This document shows, piece after piece, positions 26,021-37,633 of a stretch of DNA of 64,000 nucleotides. Under the pieces are notes generated by a model. The model was given only the letters and a program-made list of their open reading frames with translations. It did no database searches and was not told the DNA's origin. Positions within the stretch are counted from its first letter, which is position 1. Each line of letters starts with the position of its first letter. A program made the translations under genes and the position numbers. This stretch comes from Rivularia sp. PCC 7116 (GTDB lineage Bacteria > Cyanobacteriota > Cyanobacteriia > Cyanobacteriales > Nostocaceae): the NCBI RefSeq assembly GCF_000316665.1, contig NC_019678.1:3286001-3350000 (forward strand). The letters run 5' to 3'.

Positions 26021-26665
26021 TTAATATCCGCCTTCATCCATATTTCGAGATTTAGATTTGGCTTTATTAGCACTGCGCTTGAGTGCAGAAAGTCGGGCTT
26101 CATATTTCGACCTCTGGCGCTTGCTAGGAGATTTTTCAATTAAGGTTTTTAAAGCGCTACCTAAACTCTTGTAAGCATTTGGCAAACTATAGCCAAAGCG
26201 AGTTGCTAAAGCAATGGCTTTTTCATCAGCTTCAATCAATTCTCTGGCTTGCTTTTCGCCATTGTTTTTTTGAAACAGTCGCCAGCCGGAAACGCCACAC
26301 AAGGCTAATGCAAGTACTAAAAGCAATCCATCCTGTACCCACAATTCGCCTACAGCGCCGCCTAAGCCTATCGCCAAGGCTGCCATTTCCCAGCCATCTT
26401 TGGGGATGGTATCGTTTTGAATGCGAGCGACTTCGTGCCAGAACAGCAAATTTCGCTGATCCATTGCTAACTCATCCCATTTTGCCAGGTCAATTTGGAT
26501 TTCTACCTGGTCTTTACCGATTTCTTCACTACGAACTAGAGGCGGATTGACCTCAGTAGTGCCTTCAACCGTAACCCAGCTTTGTAATTCTGGGGGTAAT
26601 AAGCCTTTCAATCGCCGGAGTTCGCTCATTTCTGCTTTTGCAGAAGAGGTTGCGTAAGATGTCAT
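26021..26665 (-). CDS. DUF3318 membrane protein
   Basis: 214 residues from ATG 26665 (MTSYATSSAKAEMSELRRLKGLLPPEL). The pattern LRRLKGLLPPELQSWV, AKWDELAMDQRNLLFWHEVARIQND, then two hydrophobic helices (~95-135, MAALAIGLGGAVGELW and LLLVLALALCGVSGW) and a basic C terminus (KSPSKRQRSKYEARLSALKR) is that of cyanobacterial DUF3318 proteins. HEVARIQ resembles a degenerate HExxH, but the second His is missing, so protease activity is not supported. Function unknown. Confidence 0.85.
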   Translation of the reverse strand: MTSYATSSAKAEMSELRRLKGLLPPELQSWVTVEGTTEVNPPLVRSEEIGKDQVEIQIDLAKWDELAMDQRNLLFWHEVARIQNDTIPKDGWEMAALAIGLGGAVGELWVQDGLLLVLALALCGVSGWRLFQKNNGEKQARELIEADEKAIALATRFGYSLPNAYKSLGSALKTLIEKSPSKRQRSKYEARLSALKRSANKAKSKSRNMDEGGY

Positions 26666-26746
26666 AAAAGCACTTACCAAAAAAACTTCAGTATATAGTG
26701 AGGGTACCCTACAAGGAGTATAACTATTTATATTGGTAACTCGACT

Positions 26747-27304
26747 TTATTCGCTAGGAAATCTTCCACGTTTTTTTCTTGCTTCCATTGCCTTTTCCAA
26801 AAGATCGAGTAAACCAGGAGCCTGTTCCTGAATGCTCAGTAACAATCTTTCTCCCACTTCGACATTACCTGGGTCGTGACCAGTTTCCATTACTTCCTGA
26901 AGACGAGGTATTGCAACGCTGTCAACAAGTTGAACTAACCCACTCAAACAACGATTAAATTGTTTTTCTGTCAGAGTAGAATCTTCTATGGGGAACTCAA
27001 TAATGGCACGAATCTCGCCATCAGATGGGTCATATTCCCATTGCAGCATTTTGGTTTCCCAAGAGATAACTAGCATTGTTTGTAAAATTGCTGCTTTATG
27101 TGGATGGTCTTTTACTCCACTCAGCACTTGAGGTGCAAACACGCGGAAGAATTTTCCATCTTCATCTAACTGAACTACGATCAAAAAATCTTCAACATGA
27201 TCGCCTTCTACACCAGTAACAATACGGTCTTCTTCTTCATCAATACGATAGTCCCAACCAAGTTGATCTAGATATTCGCCTATTTCTTGCACGCTTACTG
27301 CCAT
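26747..27304 (-). CDS. YbjN-like (T3SS-chaperone fold) protein
   Basis: 185 residues, acidic and soluble. The first ~140 residues (IGEYLDQLGWDYRIDEEEDRIVTGV, then FLIVVQLDEDGKFFRVFAPQVL) have the alternating pattern of the YbjN/type-III-chaperone-like fold. ILQTMLVISWETKMLQWEYDPSDGEIRAIIEFPIED is the most conserved block in cyanobacterial members. It ends with a basic ARKKRGRF. Role unknown; chaperone-like binding of a partner is only an inference. It lies 81 bp upstream of the DUF3318 gene on the same strand and may be cotranscribed. Confidence 0.8.
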   Translation of the reverse strand: MAVSVQEIGEYLDQLGWDYRIDEEEDRIVTGVEGDHVEDFLIVVQLDEDGKFFRVFAPQVLSGVKDHPHKAAILQTMLVISWETKMLQWEYDPSDGEIRAIIEFPIEDSTLTEKQFNRCLSGLVQLVDSVAIPRLQEVMETGHDPGNVEVGERLLLSIQEQAPGLLDLLEKAMEARKKRGRFPSE

Positions 27305-27584
27305 AAAAAGCCCCTTTTAAAACCCTCTGTGCGACTGCTGCCAGATTTAGTTTAACAAGCCTCGGGCAGAGCAAATAAGTGAAATTGCTACCATCGGTTG
27401 AAGTTTTGAATATAAATGCAATTAGAATTACGAATTCGATTAACAAAACCAGGCATACATGAATCTCAGACAAAGTACGCAAAGAGATTCTTCCTCTAGA
27501 CATATTTGAGATAGCCATTAAAGCTAATTAAAATATAACAAATTATTAATTATTCAAAATTGCAGATTTTAAATTATAAAACAC

Positions 27585-28598
27585 ATGGATAACTATTCTG
27601 TAACTACAGCAAACATAATTGAGAAAGCTATAAATTTGGAACAGACTTTACCAATAAAAAATCAAGCTTGTAGTTCCAAGTTCTTTTTTCACTCCAAACC
27701 AACTCAAAAGGTTTACGTTTTTTTTCATGGCTTTACTGCTGGTCCCTACCAGTTTGAACCGTTAGGGAAGAGACTATTTGAAGCTGGCTATAATGTTTTA
27801 ATTCCTTTGCAACCTGGTCATGGTGTAGCAGGAGATTTTAATGGTGATAATCCACCTCCTTTACCATTGAAGCGTGAAGTATACCAAAGCTATGCGACTT
27901 CATGGCTAAAAATTGCTCAAATATTAGGTGATAAAGTAATAGTTGGAGGGTTATCAAGTGGTGGAACTTTGGCTGCTTGGTTAGCATTAGAATATTATCA
28001 TCAAATCGAAAAAGCTATATTATTCTCTCCTTATTTAAGTAGTAAAAATGCAGCTGTAGATTTTGCTGTAGAAGTACTGCCGATTTATTTTGAATGGTTT
28101 AATAAAGATAATCCCGGTAATTTTGGTTATAAAGGCTTTGAGATTCCGGCATTGCGGCTGTTTTTAGATATGGGTCAGGAAATTCTGGAAAAAGCAAATA
28201 ATAATCCGTTGTCACCGATGTTTATTATTACTAGTGAAGGTGATGCAGTTATTGACCGTAGCGATTTGAAAGAATTATTTGAATCTGTAATTGATAAACA
28301 ACCGTTATCTTGGTATTTCTGTTTTGATAAACTATTTGATATTCCCCATACGATGATGACGGAGCTTGAGGGAAATAATTTTGTTGGATTATTAAATACT
28401 GTTGCGAAGGCTTATTTGGAAAGCGATATTAGTTGGAATCAGGTTTTGAAAATTGGAAGTCAAATTTTACAAGGTCAAACTTTTGATAGTGCGGTTAAGG
28501 ATTTAGGTTTGATAGAAAGGGTTTCTCCAGATTTATCGGTGATGTTGTCGGTAATAAACAAGAAAGTGATTGTTGATTTTTCTAGTGTAGAAATATAA
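27585..28598 (+). CDS. Alpha/beta hydrolase
   Basis: 337 residues, cytosolic. The oxyanion region is VYVFFHGFTAGPYQFEPLG (~43-61), the nucleophile elbow is GLSSG with Ser124, the acid is likely in EGDAVID, and the catalytic His is in IPHTMMT. PLQPGHG at ~75-80 is typical of esterase/lipase family members acting on acyl substrates. A C-terminal extension (~285-337) has no recognised domain. Substrate unknown. It is divergent from the YbjN-like gene and isolated from other plus-strand genes. Confidence 0.83.
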   Translation: MDNYSVTTANIIEKAINLEQTLPIKNQACSSKFFFHSKPTQKVYVFFHGFTAGPYQFEPLGKRLFEAGYNVLIPLQPGHGVAGDFNGDNPPPLPLKREVYQSYATSWLKIAQILGDKVIVGGLSSGGTLAAWLALEYYHQIEKAILFSPYLSSKNAAVDFAVEVLPIYFEWFNKDNPGNFGYKGFEIPALRLFLDMGQEILEKANNNPLSPMFIITSEGDAVIDRSDLKELFESVIDKQPLSWYFCFDKLFDIPHTMMTELEGNNFVGLLNTVAKAYLESDISWNQVLKIGSQILQGQTFDSAVKDLGLIERVSPDLSVMLSVINKKVIVDFSSVEI

Positions 28599-28932
28599 GC
28601 TTCACTAATTTGATTAATTGATTGGAAGGTGAATAATGCTTATACAATAAGGTTTTTATGGTTATCGTAATTAAATTTATATAAAAGTTTATTTACAAAT
28701 CTATGTAATCAATAAGCTGTTGTGCATTTTAAATGCACAACAGCAAGGAAGAAGGAAGAAGGAAGAGGGAAGAAGGGACGAAAGTTGTAGCCATTAACCA
28801 ATACCAAATTAATATATAAGTTAAATGCGTCGTAGCAAAGTCCACAGCCCAATCTGCCTCCCTACAGCTATTTATAAACCCGGTTTTTTGAAAAACCGGG
28901 TTTATTTATTTTCTAATTTAAGAAGCCTTATT
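28599..28932. other. Convergent spacer with purine tract
   Basis: About 334 bp between the hydrolase (plus) and chlN (minus). It holds a GGAAGAA purine-rich tract (~28743-28780) and the terminator hairpin at 28876-28903. Confidence 0.6.
28876..28903. terminator. Bidirectional terminator before chlN stop
   Basis: AAACCCGG and CCGGGTTT arms extended by T/A runs form a hairpin flanked by U runs on either strand. It serves the hydrolase gene and chlN. The same hairpin recurs at 46856-46884. Confidence 0.85.
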
Positions 28933-30348
<1,416 letters not shown>

Positions 30349-30377
30349 TTAATTTTTTTAGTTAGGAGGATGAAGTT

Positions 30378-30406
30378 GTAGAGACGTAGCACTGCTACGT
30401 CTGTAC
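30378..30406. repeat. GACGTAGCA palindromic repeat, copy 4
   Basis: GTAGAGACGTAGCA and its near-complement TGCTACGTCTGTAC about one central base. It lies in the spacer between chlN and the DUF5331 gene, within a probable operon. Confidence 0.85.
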
Positions 30407-30475
30407 CAGAGTTATGGACTATGAGTGTTTTAAGCCTTAACTCCTAACTTAATTCTCAACTCCTAACTGCCTTTA

Positions 30476-31276
30476 TTAGCTGTTGGGGAAGAGGCGGGCT
30501 ATTTCCGAATCATCAATAGAACCGTCACTCATATCTTCCCCTGAAAAAATTTCGTTATCTTTTTGTGCGGATTCTTCACTCCATACATCTGTTAGCGCAT
30601 CACCGAAGCCAGTGCTATCGCCATCTTTGAACTCGTCAAAAGAAATATCGCCAAATGCGTCTTCAGATTCCGCATTTAGGTTTTGCTGGGGTTCTTTATC
30701 GTTTGATTTCTCTGCACTCTCAGAAATATCTCCCAAACCTTCAACTTGGATATCATCTAATCCGCTTTCTTCGGTGCTAAAGTTTTCTTCTAACTCTTGT
30801 CCACCCCAAGCTTCTTCTACTACCAAAGTTCCGTCGTGAGAATCCCCCAAGTCCATATCTGGAGCCGCAATATTTTCTACTTCGTGAGCATCTTCTCCAA
30901 ATGTTGCAACACCGGCAAATTCGTCTGAGTTTTCATCTACCGAGAATTCTGAAGTTTCTGACTCCTCTTGGCTTTCGGATTCTGGCTGTATGGGCTGTTC
31001 TCCGAGTTCTGTATCCGGATCGAAATGCAAATCAAGCACTTCAATCAATGTATCAGCGTCTGCATTTAGCTTGGAAAATGGCAGCATTAACTGCGCTAAT
31101 TTTGGTTCCAGGGCATTTGCTACTCCCAGAATGAGGTAAGAAGATGGGCGCTTACCACCGTCTGGTGTGTAAACCGAGTCCACTTCCATATGTAATTTAA
31201 TCCAGTCGCGATTCGAGGCGTAGAATTGCAACCACTTCTGCTTTAAAGAATCCGTGAAACTATAAAAGAAAGCCAT
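30476..31276 (-). CDS. DUF5331 protein between chlL and chlN
   Basis: 266 residues. The first ~100 residues (FTDSLKQKWLQFYASNRDWIKLHM, then PSSYLILGVANALEPKLAQLMLPF) form a conserved helical domain known next to chlL/chlN in heterocystous cyanobacteria (DUF5331). The rest is highly acidic and low-complexity (many E, D, S, with repeats of FGD/FGE and SGLDD), ending DDSEIARLFPNS. It is soluble, with no cofactor motif. Its place inside the chl cluster suggests a partner or regulator of the reductase; this is inference. Confidence 0.85.
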   Translation of the reverse strand: MAFFYSFTDSLKQKWLQFYASNRDWIKLHMEVDSVYTPDGGKRPSSYLILGVANALEPKLAQLMLPFSKLNADADTLIEVLDLHFDPDTELGEQPIQPESESQEESETSEFSVDENSDEFAGVATFGEDAHEVENIAAPDMDLGDSHDGTLVVEEAWGGQELEENFSTEESGLDDIQVEGLGDISESAEKSNDKEPQQNLNAESEDAFGDISFDEFKDGDSTGFGDALTDVWSEESAQKDNEIFSGEDMSDGSIDDSEIARLFPNS

Positions 31277-31310
31277 GTTATCTCCTCATCCTGAGAAATA
31301 AACTAATGAT

Positions 31311-32177
31311 TTATACAATCATTAAGTCTAGTTCCTCTTCGGGATTAGGAACCTGTGGTTTATTCGGATTTAGATAAAAATCTGACAACAATGAGAATAA
31401 TTCTCTATCTTGAGCATCCTGTGGAACTACCCCCTCGGGACGTGCCAAAAGCTGGTCGGCAATGCTGAGATAATAGTCGCAAACGAAGTTTAGAGAAGGT
31501 TCTGTCTCTGCCATTTCAAATAAAGTCTTACCTTTGACTCGGGAAACACGGATATCTTCTATGAGAGGTAGAACTTCTAAAACTGGCATCGGAACCGATT
31601 CAATATATTTTTCAATTAAATCGCGTTTTGAGGTACGGTTGCCAATCAAACCTGCTAATCGCAGGGGATGAGTCCGGGCTTTTTCTCTGACGGAAGCAGC
31701 AATTCGATTAGCCGCAAATAAAGCGTCAAAGCCATTGTCTGTAACTATTAGACAATAGTCGGCATAATTAAGCGGTGCTGCAAAACCACCACAAACTACG
31801 TCACCCAGAACGTCGAACAATATTACATCATACTCATCAAAGGCATTGAGTTCCTTGAGTAATTTTACGGTTTCGCCAACAACATAACCGCCACAGCCAG
31901 CACCTGCTGGAGGACCACCAGCTTCTACACAATCAACTCCGCCATAGCCCTTATAAATAACGTCTTCGGGCCAAATATCTTCGTAGTGAAAATCTTTTTC
32001 CTGTAGGGTATCAATAATTGTTGGAATCAAAAATCCTGTCAAGGTGAAGGTACTATCGTGTTTGGGGTCACAACCAATTTGTAGAACTTTTTTACCGCGC
32101 TTAGCTAAGGCAACGGAAATATTACAACTCGTTGTGGATTTACCGATTCCGCCTTTTCCGTAAACTGCTAGTCTCAC
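31311..32177 (-). CDS. chlL: Light-independent protochlorophyllide reductase ATPase L
   Basis: 288 residues; NifH-like reductase that donates electrons to ChlN/ChlB at the cost of ATP. The P-loop is [14 protein letters not shown] (~6-19). The two cysteines bridging the [4Fe-4S] cluster of the homodimer are Cys95 (GAGCGGYV) and Cys129 ([10 protein letters not shown]). Asp38 lies in CDPKHDST. It starts the chlL-DUF5331-chlN run. The ~940-bp upstream spacer should contain its promoter. Confidence 0.98.
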   Translation of the reverse strand: MRLAVYGKGGIGKSTTSCNISVALAKRGKKVLQIGCDPKHDSTFTLTGFLIPTIIDTLQEKDFHYEDIWPEDVIYKGYGGVDCVEAGGPPAGAGCGGYVVGETVKLLKELNAFDEYDVILFDVLGDVVCGGFAAPLNYADYCLIVTDNGFDALFAANRIAASVREKARTHPLRLAGLIGNRTSKRDLIEKYIESVPMPVLEVLPLIEDIRVSRVKGKTLFEMAETEPSLNFVCDYYLSIADQLLARPEGVVPQDAQDRELFSLLSDFYLNPNKPQVPNPEEELDLMIV

Positions 32178-33120
32178 TGTTGTTTCCTCTTATAGTTGCT
32201 TGTCAAACTCTTGACTCAAACACTTCCTTTACCCAGACAGACAAAGGGTTGCAATGCATAAATCATTCTTGCTTGTTAATGTCCAAGTTACACCCAAAAC
32301 AAAAAAGCTTTTAGATGATAATTGAGTTTATAGTGAATTATTTCGGCTCATTACTTAATATTTAAAACACTATTGCCCGTAAAAGTCTATGAACCGTTAA
32401 ACTAAGTTAATAATAGTTTTTGTTTATTTATTTATATAAAAATAGTTACAATAAACAAAAATATTAAGTCCTTCATATATATGTTTTTCATCGAATGAAA
32501 TTACTGTAGGACTTACTCAGAACCAACTTAACCACCGGAGCATACTGAGACTTCTTAAGAAGACTTAGATATGAATCAGTTAACATTCAACTTGAGAAGA
32601 GATTCTGATGTGAGATTAGGTCGTATTACTGAGTAAATTTTTATATAATTTCAGTACTATCCGTAAAAATATGGCTAAGCGCCAAAATATAGAATTTGAT
32701 GGGGAATATAGGCTTTTTTACTATCTACGTACTTAAGTAAATATTCGGTATCTTCACATAAAAAAGTCAATTACAAATGATTTACAATACAGGGGCTATT
32801 ATTAGACCGATTATCAGAAGTCGTTCTGAAATTATTTACAGCGATTTTGAGAGTGAAAGCTTTGCAGAATAAAGATTTGAACTAAAAAAAATCAACTCGC
32901 TAATGTTAAAAATAATCACATTTTCCAAAAGGGCCCAATTTTTTGGAATTAAGCAGAATATCAAGGATGAATATGAAAAAAAGGTTAATTTATAATCTTC
33001 ATATTTCTTCGCAAGAGTAGGATTTCAGGTTAATTTTTGGAGCTAAATTTTAAATTTATTGGAATTCAAATTTATTGAAATAATTTTAAGAATAATTTAA
33101 ACAATTTATTTAGAATAATT
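32178..33120. other. Upstream region of chlL
   Basis: About 943 bp, AT-rich. It holds a perfect palindrome CTTCTTAAGAAG (32551-32562). A 21-codon ATG ORF (32571-32636) without a ribosome-binding site follows it; I do not call it a gene. Otherwise nothing recognised. Confidence 0.5.
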
Positions 33121-33378
33121 TCAACAAACATCTTCATTTTCAGTTTGAGCCATTTCCTGTAAAGACTGCCAGCCCGGTTGCCAATTGGATCTATCTTGTA
33201 ACAGCTTGGCGTTAATCCAGAAACGAACATTACTGTCGCAAGAAGCAATCATTTCTGCATATACCCACTTACCTTGATTTTTGCGGTTAATCACCTGAAA
33301 ATGACGCCAACCATCAATTTTGTGTCCAGATGTCCATTTAGAACCGAGTAAATAAGGGAATTTCTGTTTTTTAGCCAT
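33121..33378 (-). CDS. TIGR02450-family Trp-rich protein
   Basis: 85 residues with six tryptophans. The KKQKFPYLLGSKWTS start, GWRHFQVINRK, and WINAKLLQDRSNWQPGWQSL match the small Trp-rich family (TIGR02450) of cyanobacteria and some proteobacteria. No signal peptide. Function unknown. It is monocistronic, with long AT-rich spacers on both sides. Confidence 0.83.
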   Translation of the reverse strand: MAKKQKFPYLLGSKWTSGHKIDGWRHFQVINRKNQGKWVYAEMIASCDSNVRFWINAKLLQDRSNWQPGWQSLQEMAQTENEDVC

Positions 33379-34009
33379 TGTCTGATCGTATTTTTCTCGT
33401 AATTATGTTAACCCGCAATGGGAGAGAGGGGGAGGGGCAAGAGGGGTTACAATTTCCGTAAAACAATGGGCAGGGTTTAAAACAAATTACTCCCTTCCCG
33501 GTGCAAGATTACCTAAATTATTGAGGGAGAGAGTGAGAGAGGGAGGGAGTGAGGGAGAAATTCTTATAGGTAATCTTAGAGCGTGATGGGAGTCACTCGT
33601 GGTATATCCGGCATCTCTCTACAATAATAGGGCTTACGCAAAAGTAACATAATTGCGTCATTACGTTAGCGCAGCGTGTCCGTTAGGACATGCGACAGCG
33701 ACGTATTCACCCGCAGGTTGTAGATCATCTCTCGAAACCTTGGGATTGCTTCCCTGTAATATGTTTCGGTCGCAATGACAATTTTGCTTTGCGTAAGTCC
33801 TGAATAAGCCTGCTGATTTTTTAAGGTTTTATCTCGGGGAAGAGAAAATATTTTAAATCCAAAATCTGAATTTAGGGAAATACCGCTAACTAAGGGGGTG
33901 AACACCGATCCTGTAAACTGCAAGGTTATTTTTAGAATGTTTTATAGAAATACTTGTTTATTGATCATTTTTTTGTGGTAATAAGGCTGTTACATCTTTT
34001 ACAAATACT
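33379..34009. other. Spacer with purine tracts and a MITE
   Basis: About 631 bp between the Trp-rich gene (minus) and clpB (plus). It contains GGGAGAGAGGG-type purine tracts (~33419-33446 and ~33523-33560) and the foldback element at 33630-33802. I see no CIRCE heat-shock operator. Confidence 0.6.
33630..33802. mobile_element. MITE-like foldback element, copy 2
   Basis: About 173 bp with ends GGGCTTACGCAA and TTGCGTAAGTCCTGA, related to the copy at 5264-5442. The left AATTGCGTCA and right CGGTCGCAATGACAATTT blocks are shared, while the centre differs, as expected for foldback elements under drift. Confidence 0.8.
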
Positions 34010-36628
34010 ATGCAACCTACTAATCCAAACCAATTTACTGAGAAAGCCTGGGAGGCTATAACTCATACTCCCGAGACTGCAAAACAATATCAACAGCAGC
34101 AGATTGAAAGCGAGCATTTAATGAAAGCTCTGCTGGAACAAGATGGATTGGCTGCACCAACTTTTACTAAGGTGGGGGCGAATCCTCAAAAAATTAAAGA
34201 GCGCACTGAAGAGTTTATCAAAAGTCAACCAAAAGTATCCGGTAGCAGCAGTTCTGTATATTTAGGACGTAGTTTAGATACTCTTTTAGATCGAGCCGAT
34301 GGATACCGTAAGGAATTTGGTGACGAATATATTTCTATTGAACATTTATTGCTAGCTTACGCTAGGGATGACCGCTTCGGTAAAGGCTTATTTAAAGAAT
34401 TCGGCATAGACGAAAGGAAATTAAAAGATACCATTAAGCAAATAAGAGGGAGTCAAAAAGTGACTGACCAAAATCCAGAAGGTAAGTATCAATCTCTGGA
34501 AAAATATGGACGGGACTTAACTCAAGCTGCTAGTGAAGGTAAGCTCGATCCTGTTATCGGACGCGATGATGAAATTCGTCGTACCATTCAGATTTTGTCG
34601 CGACGTACTAAAAATAACCCCGTATTAATCGGCGAACCTGGTGTTGGTAAAACTGCGATCGCTGAAGGTTTAGCACAGCGAATAATTGCTGGAGATGTAC
34701 CGCAATCGCTTAAGGATCGTAAATTAATCGCATTGGATATGGGTGCTTTGATTGCAGGTGCGAAGTTCCGGGGTGAATTTGAGGAACGTCTGAAAGCTGT
34801 ATTGAAAGAAGTTACCGAGTCGCAAGGCAATATAGTTCTATTTATTGATGAAATTCATACCGTTGTAGGTGCCGGTGCAACTCAGGGCGCTATGGATGCG
34901 GGTAATTTACTCAAGCCGATGTTGGCTCGGGGTGAATTGCGCTGTATTGGAGCAACAACTTTAGACGAATATCGTAAATATATTGAAAAGGATGCGGCTT
35001 TAGAAAGACGTTTCCAACAAGTTTATGTCGATCAACCCAGTGTGGAAGACACTGTTTCAATTCTTCGTGGTTTGAAGGAACGGTATGAAGTTCACCACGG
35101 TGTAAAGATTGCCGATAGTTCTTTGGTGGCGGCTGCGACTTTGTCAAATCGTTATATTACCGACCGCTTTTTACCTGATAAGGCGATTGATTTGGTGGAC
35201 GAAGCGGCGGCGCGTTTGAAGATGGAAATTACATCTAAACCCGAAGAGTTAGACGAAATTGACCGCAAGATTCTGCAATTAGAAATGGAAAAGCTATCGC
35301 TACAAAAGGAAAGCGATGCGGCTTCAAGGGAACGTTTAGAAAGGTTAGAAAAAGAACTTGCCGATTTTAAAGAAGAGCAGCGTGCTTTAAGCGGTCAATG
35401 GCAGTCGGAAAAAGATGTAATTACAAAAATTCAGTCGGTAAAAGAAGAAATTGACCGAGTTAACGTAGAAATTCAGCAAGCGGAACGGGATTATGACCTG
35501 AATCGGGCTGCTGAATTGAAATATGGTAAGTTAACTGATTTACATCGTCAGTTGGAAACTGCTGAAACAGAACTTTCACAAGCACAGCATAGCGGTAAAT
35601 CTTTGTTGCGAGAAGAAGTAACCGAAGCCGATATTGCTGAAGTAATTTCTAAATGGACGGGTATCCCCATCAGCAAGTTAGTGGAATCCGAAAAAGAGAA
35701 ATTGTTGCAGCTTGAAGATGAATTGCACAATCGGGTTGTCGGTCAAGATGAAGCTGTAACTGCGATTGCTGATGCAATCCAACGTTCTCGTGCGGGTTTA
35801 GCCGACCCCAATCGTCCCATAGCTAGCTTTATTTTCCTCGGTCCTACTGGTGTTGGTAAAACTGAATTGGGTAAAGCTTTAGCTTCTTATATGTTCGATA
35901 CCGAAGAAGCGATGGTACGGATTGATATGTCCGAATACATGGAAAAACATGCCGTTTCTCGCTTAGTCGGTGCCCCTCCGGGATACGTTGGTTACGAAGA
36001 AGGCGGACAATTGACCGAAGCTATTCGTCGTCGTCCTTATGCGGTAATTCTCTTCGATGAAATTGAGAAAGCGCATCCGGATGTATTTAACATCATGCTG
36101 CAAATCCTTGATGATGGAAGAGTCACCGATTCCCAAGGTAGGACGGTGGATTTCAAAAATACGATTATCATCATGACAAGCAACATCGGTTCTCAGTTTA
36201 TTCTTGATGTGGCTGGAGATGATTCTGGTTATGAAGAAATGCGTACCAGAGTTATGGAAGCAATGCGGAGCAGTTTCCGTCCGGAGTTCCTCAACCGTAT
36301 TGATGAAATTATCTTCTTCCATGCTTTACAAAAATCCGAATTACGCAAAATTGTCCAGCTACAGGTAGAAAGATTGCGTCACAGATTAGCTGACCGCAAA
36401 ATGTCTTTGAAGCTTGCCGATGCTGCTCTAGATTTCTTAGCAGAGGTTGGATACGATCCGGTGTTCGGTGCCCGCCCGCTAAAACGTGCGATTCAGCGCG
36501 AATTAGAAACCCAAATTGCGAAGTCAATTTTACGCGGCGAATTCAACGACGGGGATACTATTTTTGTTGATGTTGAAAACGAGCGCCTAGTTTTTAAGCG
36601 CGTTCCTTCGGAATTAGTAACCATTTAA
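34010..36628 (+). CDS. clpB: ATP-dependent disaggregase ClpB
   Basis: 872 residues, full length. It rescues aggregated proteins with DnaK. The N-terminal Clp repeats (~1-145) are present. AAA domain 1 has [13 protein letters not shown] and [12 protein letters not shown]. The coiled-coil M domain (~400-525: [26 protein letters not shown]) distinguishes ClpB from ClpC/A. AAA domain 2 has [13 protein letters not shown] and [14 protein letters not shown], followed by the C-terminal [14 protein letters not shown]. No ClpP-binding loop is expected. Cyanobacteria usually carry two clpB genes; which one this is cannot be decided here. A strong terminator follows. Confidence 0.97.
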   Translation: MQPTNPNQFTEKAWEAITHTPETAKQYQQQQIESEHLMKALLEQDGLAAPTFTKVGANPQKIKERTEEFIKSQPKVSGSSSSVYLGRSLDTLLDRADGYRKEFGDEYISIEHLLLAYARDDRFGKGLFKEFGIDERKLKDTIKQIRGSQKVTDQNPEGKYQSLEKYGRDLTQAASEGKLDPVIGRDDEIRRTIQILSRRTKNNPVLIGEPGVGKTAIAEGLAQRIIAGDVPQSLKDRKLIALDMGALIAGAKFRGEFEERLKAVLKEVTESQGNIVLFIDEIHTVVGAGATQGAMDAGNLLKPMLARGELRCIGATTLDEYRKYIEKDAALERRFQQVYVDQPSVEDTVSILRGLKERYEVHHGVKIADSSLVAAATLSNRYITDRFLPDKAIDLVDEAAARLKMEITSKPEELDEIDRKILQLEMEKLSLQKESDAASRERLERLEKELADFKEEQRALSGQWQSEKDVITKIQSVKEEIDRVNVEIQQAERDYDLNRAAELKYGKLTDLHRQLETAETELSQAQHSGKSLLREEVTEADIAEVISKWTGIPISKLVESEKEKLLQLEDELHNRVVGQDEAVTAIADAIQRSRAGLADPNRPIASFIFLGPTGVGKTELGKALASYMFDTEEAMVRIDMSEYMEKHAVSRLVGAPPGYVGYEEGGQLTEAIRRRPYAVILFDEIEKAHPDVFNIMLQILDDGRVTDSQGRTVDFKNTIIIMTSNIGSQFILDVAGDDSGYEEMRTRVMEAMRSSFRPEFLNRIDEIIFFHALQKSELRKIVQLQVERLRHRLADRKMSLKLADAALDFLAEVGYDPVFGARPLKRAIQRELETQIAKSILRGEFNDGDTIFVDVENERLVFKRVPSELVTI

Positions 36629-37633
36629 CTCGTTTAATATCCCGTCACAGTTAGGTTAAATAAAGAATTTTTAACCCGGTTTCCTCGCTAGAAACTGGGT
36701 TTTTTGTATATAGCTAATTCGGATTTAGTACGGAGCAAGAAAATTAAATAGGTGGCTCAGTATAACTCTAGATGATGAGATTGCAAACTAAAAAATCAAC
36801 TTTTAAATGATGAAATAATACATTCTAATATAGAAAATAAACTTAATGTTATCTACAATACTAATTACTCGTGAATTAAATTAAATCTACTATATCTGAT
36901 ATTTTGGAGTAATAGATATAGCTAGAATCAAAGCTAGCTTTTGGTAACTTTAACAGAGGTAATCTGCTTGATTTGTTCGCTAGATAACTAAATTGACATA
37001 TTGCTAAATACTAGGCTAAAACTTTAATGGTTTAACTAGTACCGCTTATTTTCTTGAGAATAATTAACTCTCTAAGGATTACTATAAATGTAAAAATAGC
37101 TATAAAATAGTGCATTTAAAGCTAACGTATTGATTTTGCAAATAAATGCCAAACTGGCAACAAGCCATCTAAAAATTTGTTATTCATTGATTTACTAGCT
37201 TGATTTTAATTATTTTTAAAAGCATGAAACCATAATTTAATTAATAGAAGCTGTTATCGGGATAACAAATTAAAGTCTTGAAGAAGTATTTATAGTTAAA
37301 CTCAATCATGCGATAGCAATACATTGTCTAATATCTATTTTTTTGTATAAAACCATCGCATCTGCATTCGAGTTTTTCAGTTACCCGATCGATGAGATAT
37401 TTTTTGTAACTAAGTCAACATTTGGATAACAGTAAGTAAAAATATTTTTCATAGATTAAATAAGATTTCCTTTGGAATGGATGTTTTATAATCTAAATCA
37501 CGCCACTTACTCTCCTAAGTAGAAAACTGTCTGCTGTCTTGTATGGTTGTAGAATACAAGACTGAGATATTTGATAAAGTTACAAATTAAACGAGGAAGT
37601 GCAAAAATTACTTTTTTAAAACACCGTACTAGC
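36629..37633. other. Long AT-rich spacer after clpB
   Basis: About 1 kb. Apart from the clpB terminator, I see only AT-rich sequence and no ORF with coding character. The last ~150 bp should hold the promoter of the kinase gene. Confidence 0.5.
36673..36705 (+). terminator. clpB terminator
   Basis: AACCCGGTTTC and GAAACTGGGTT pair over 11 bp with one G-U, 7-nt loop, followed by a run of T. It resembles the AACCCGG hairpins at 28876 and 46856. Confidence 0.9.

Noticed and set aside
32571-32636. 21-codon ATG ORF upstream of chlL
   Set aside because: It is very short with no Shine-Dalgarno sequence and does not match known small photosystem peptides that I remember.
33379-34009. CIRCE operator before clpB
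   Set aside because: No TTAGCACTC-N9-GAGTGCTAA-like pair is present.
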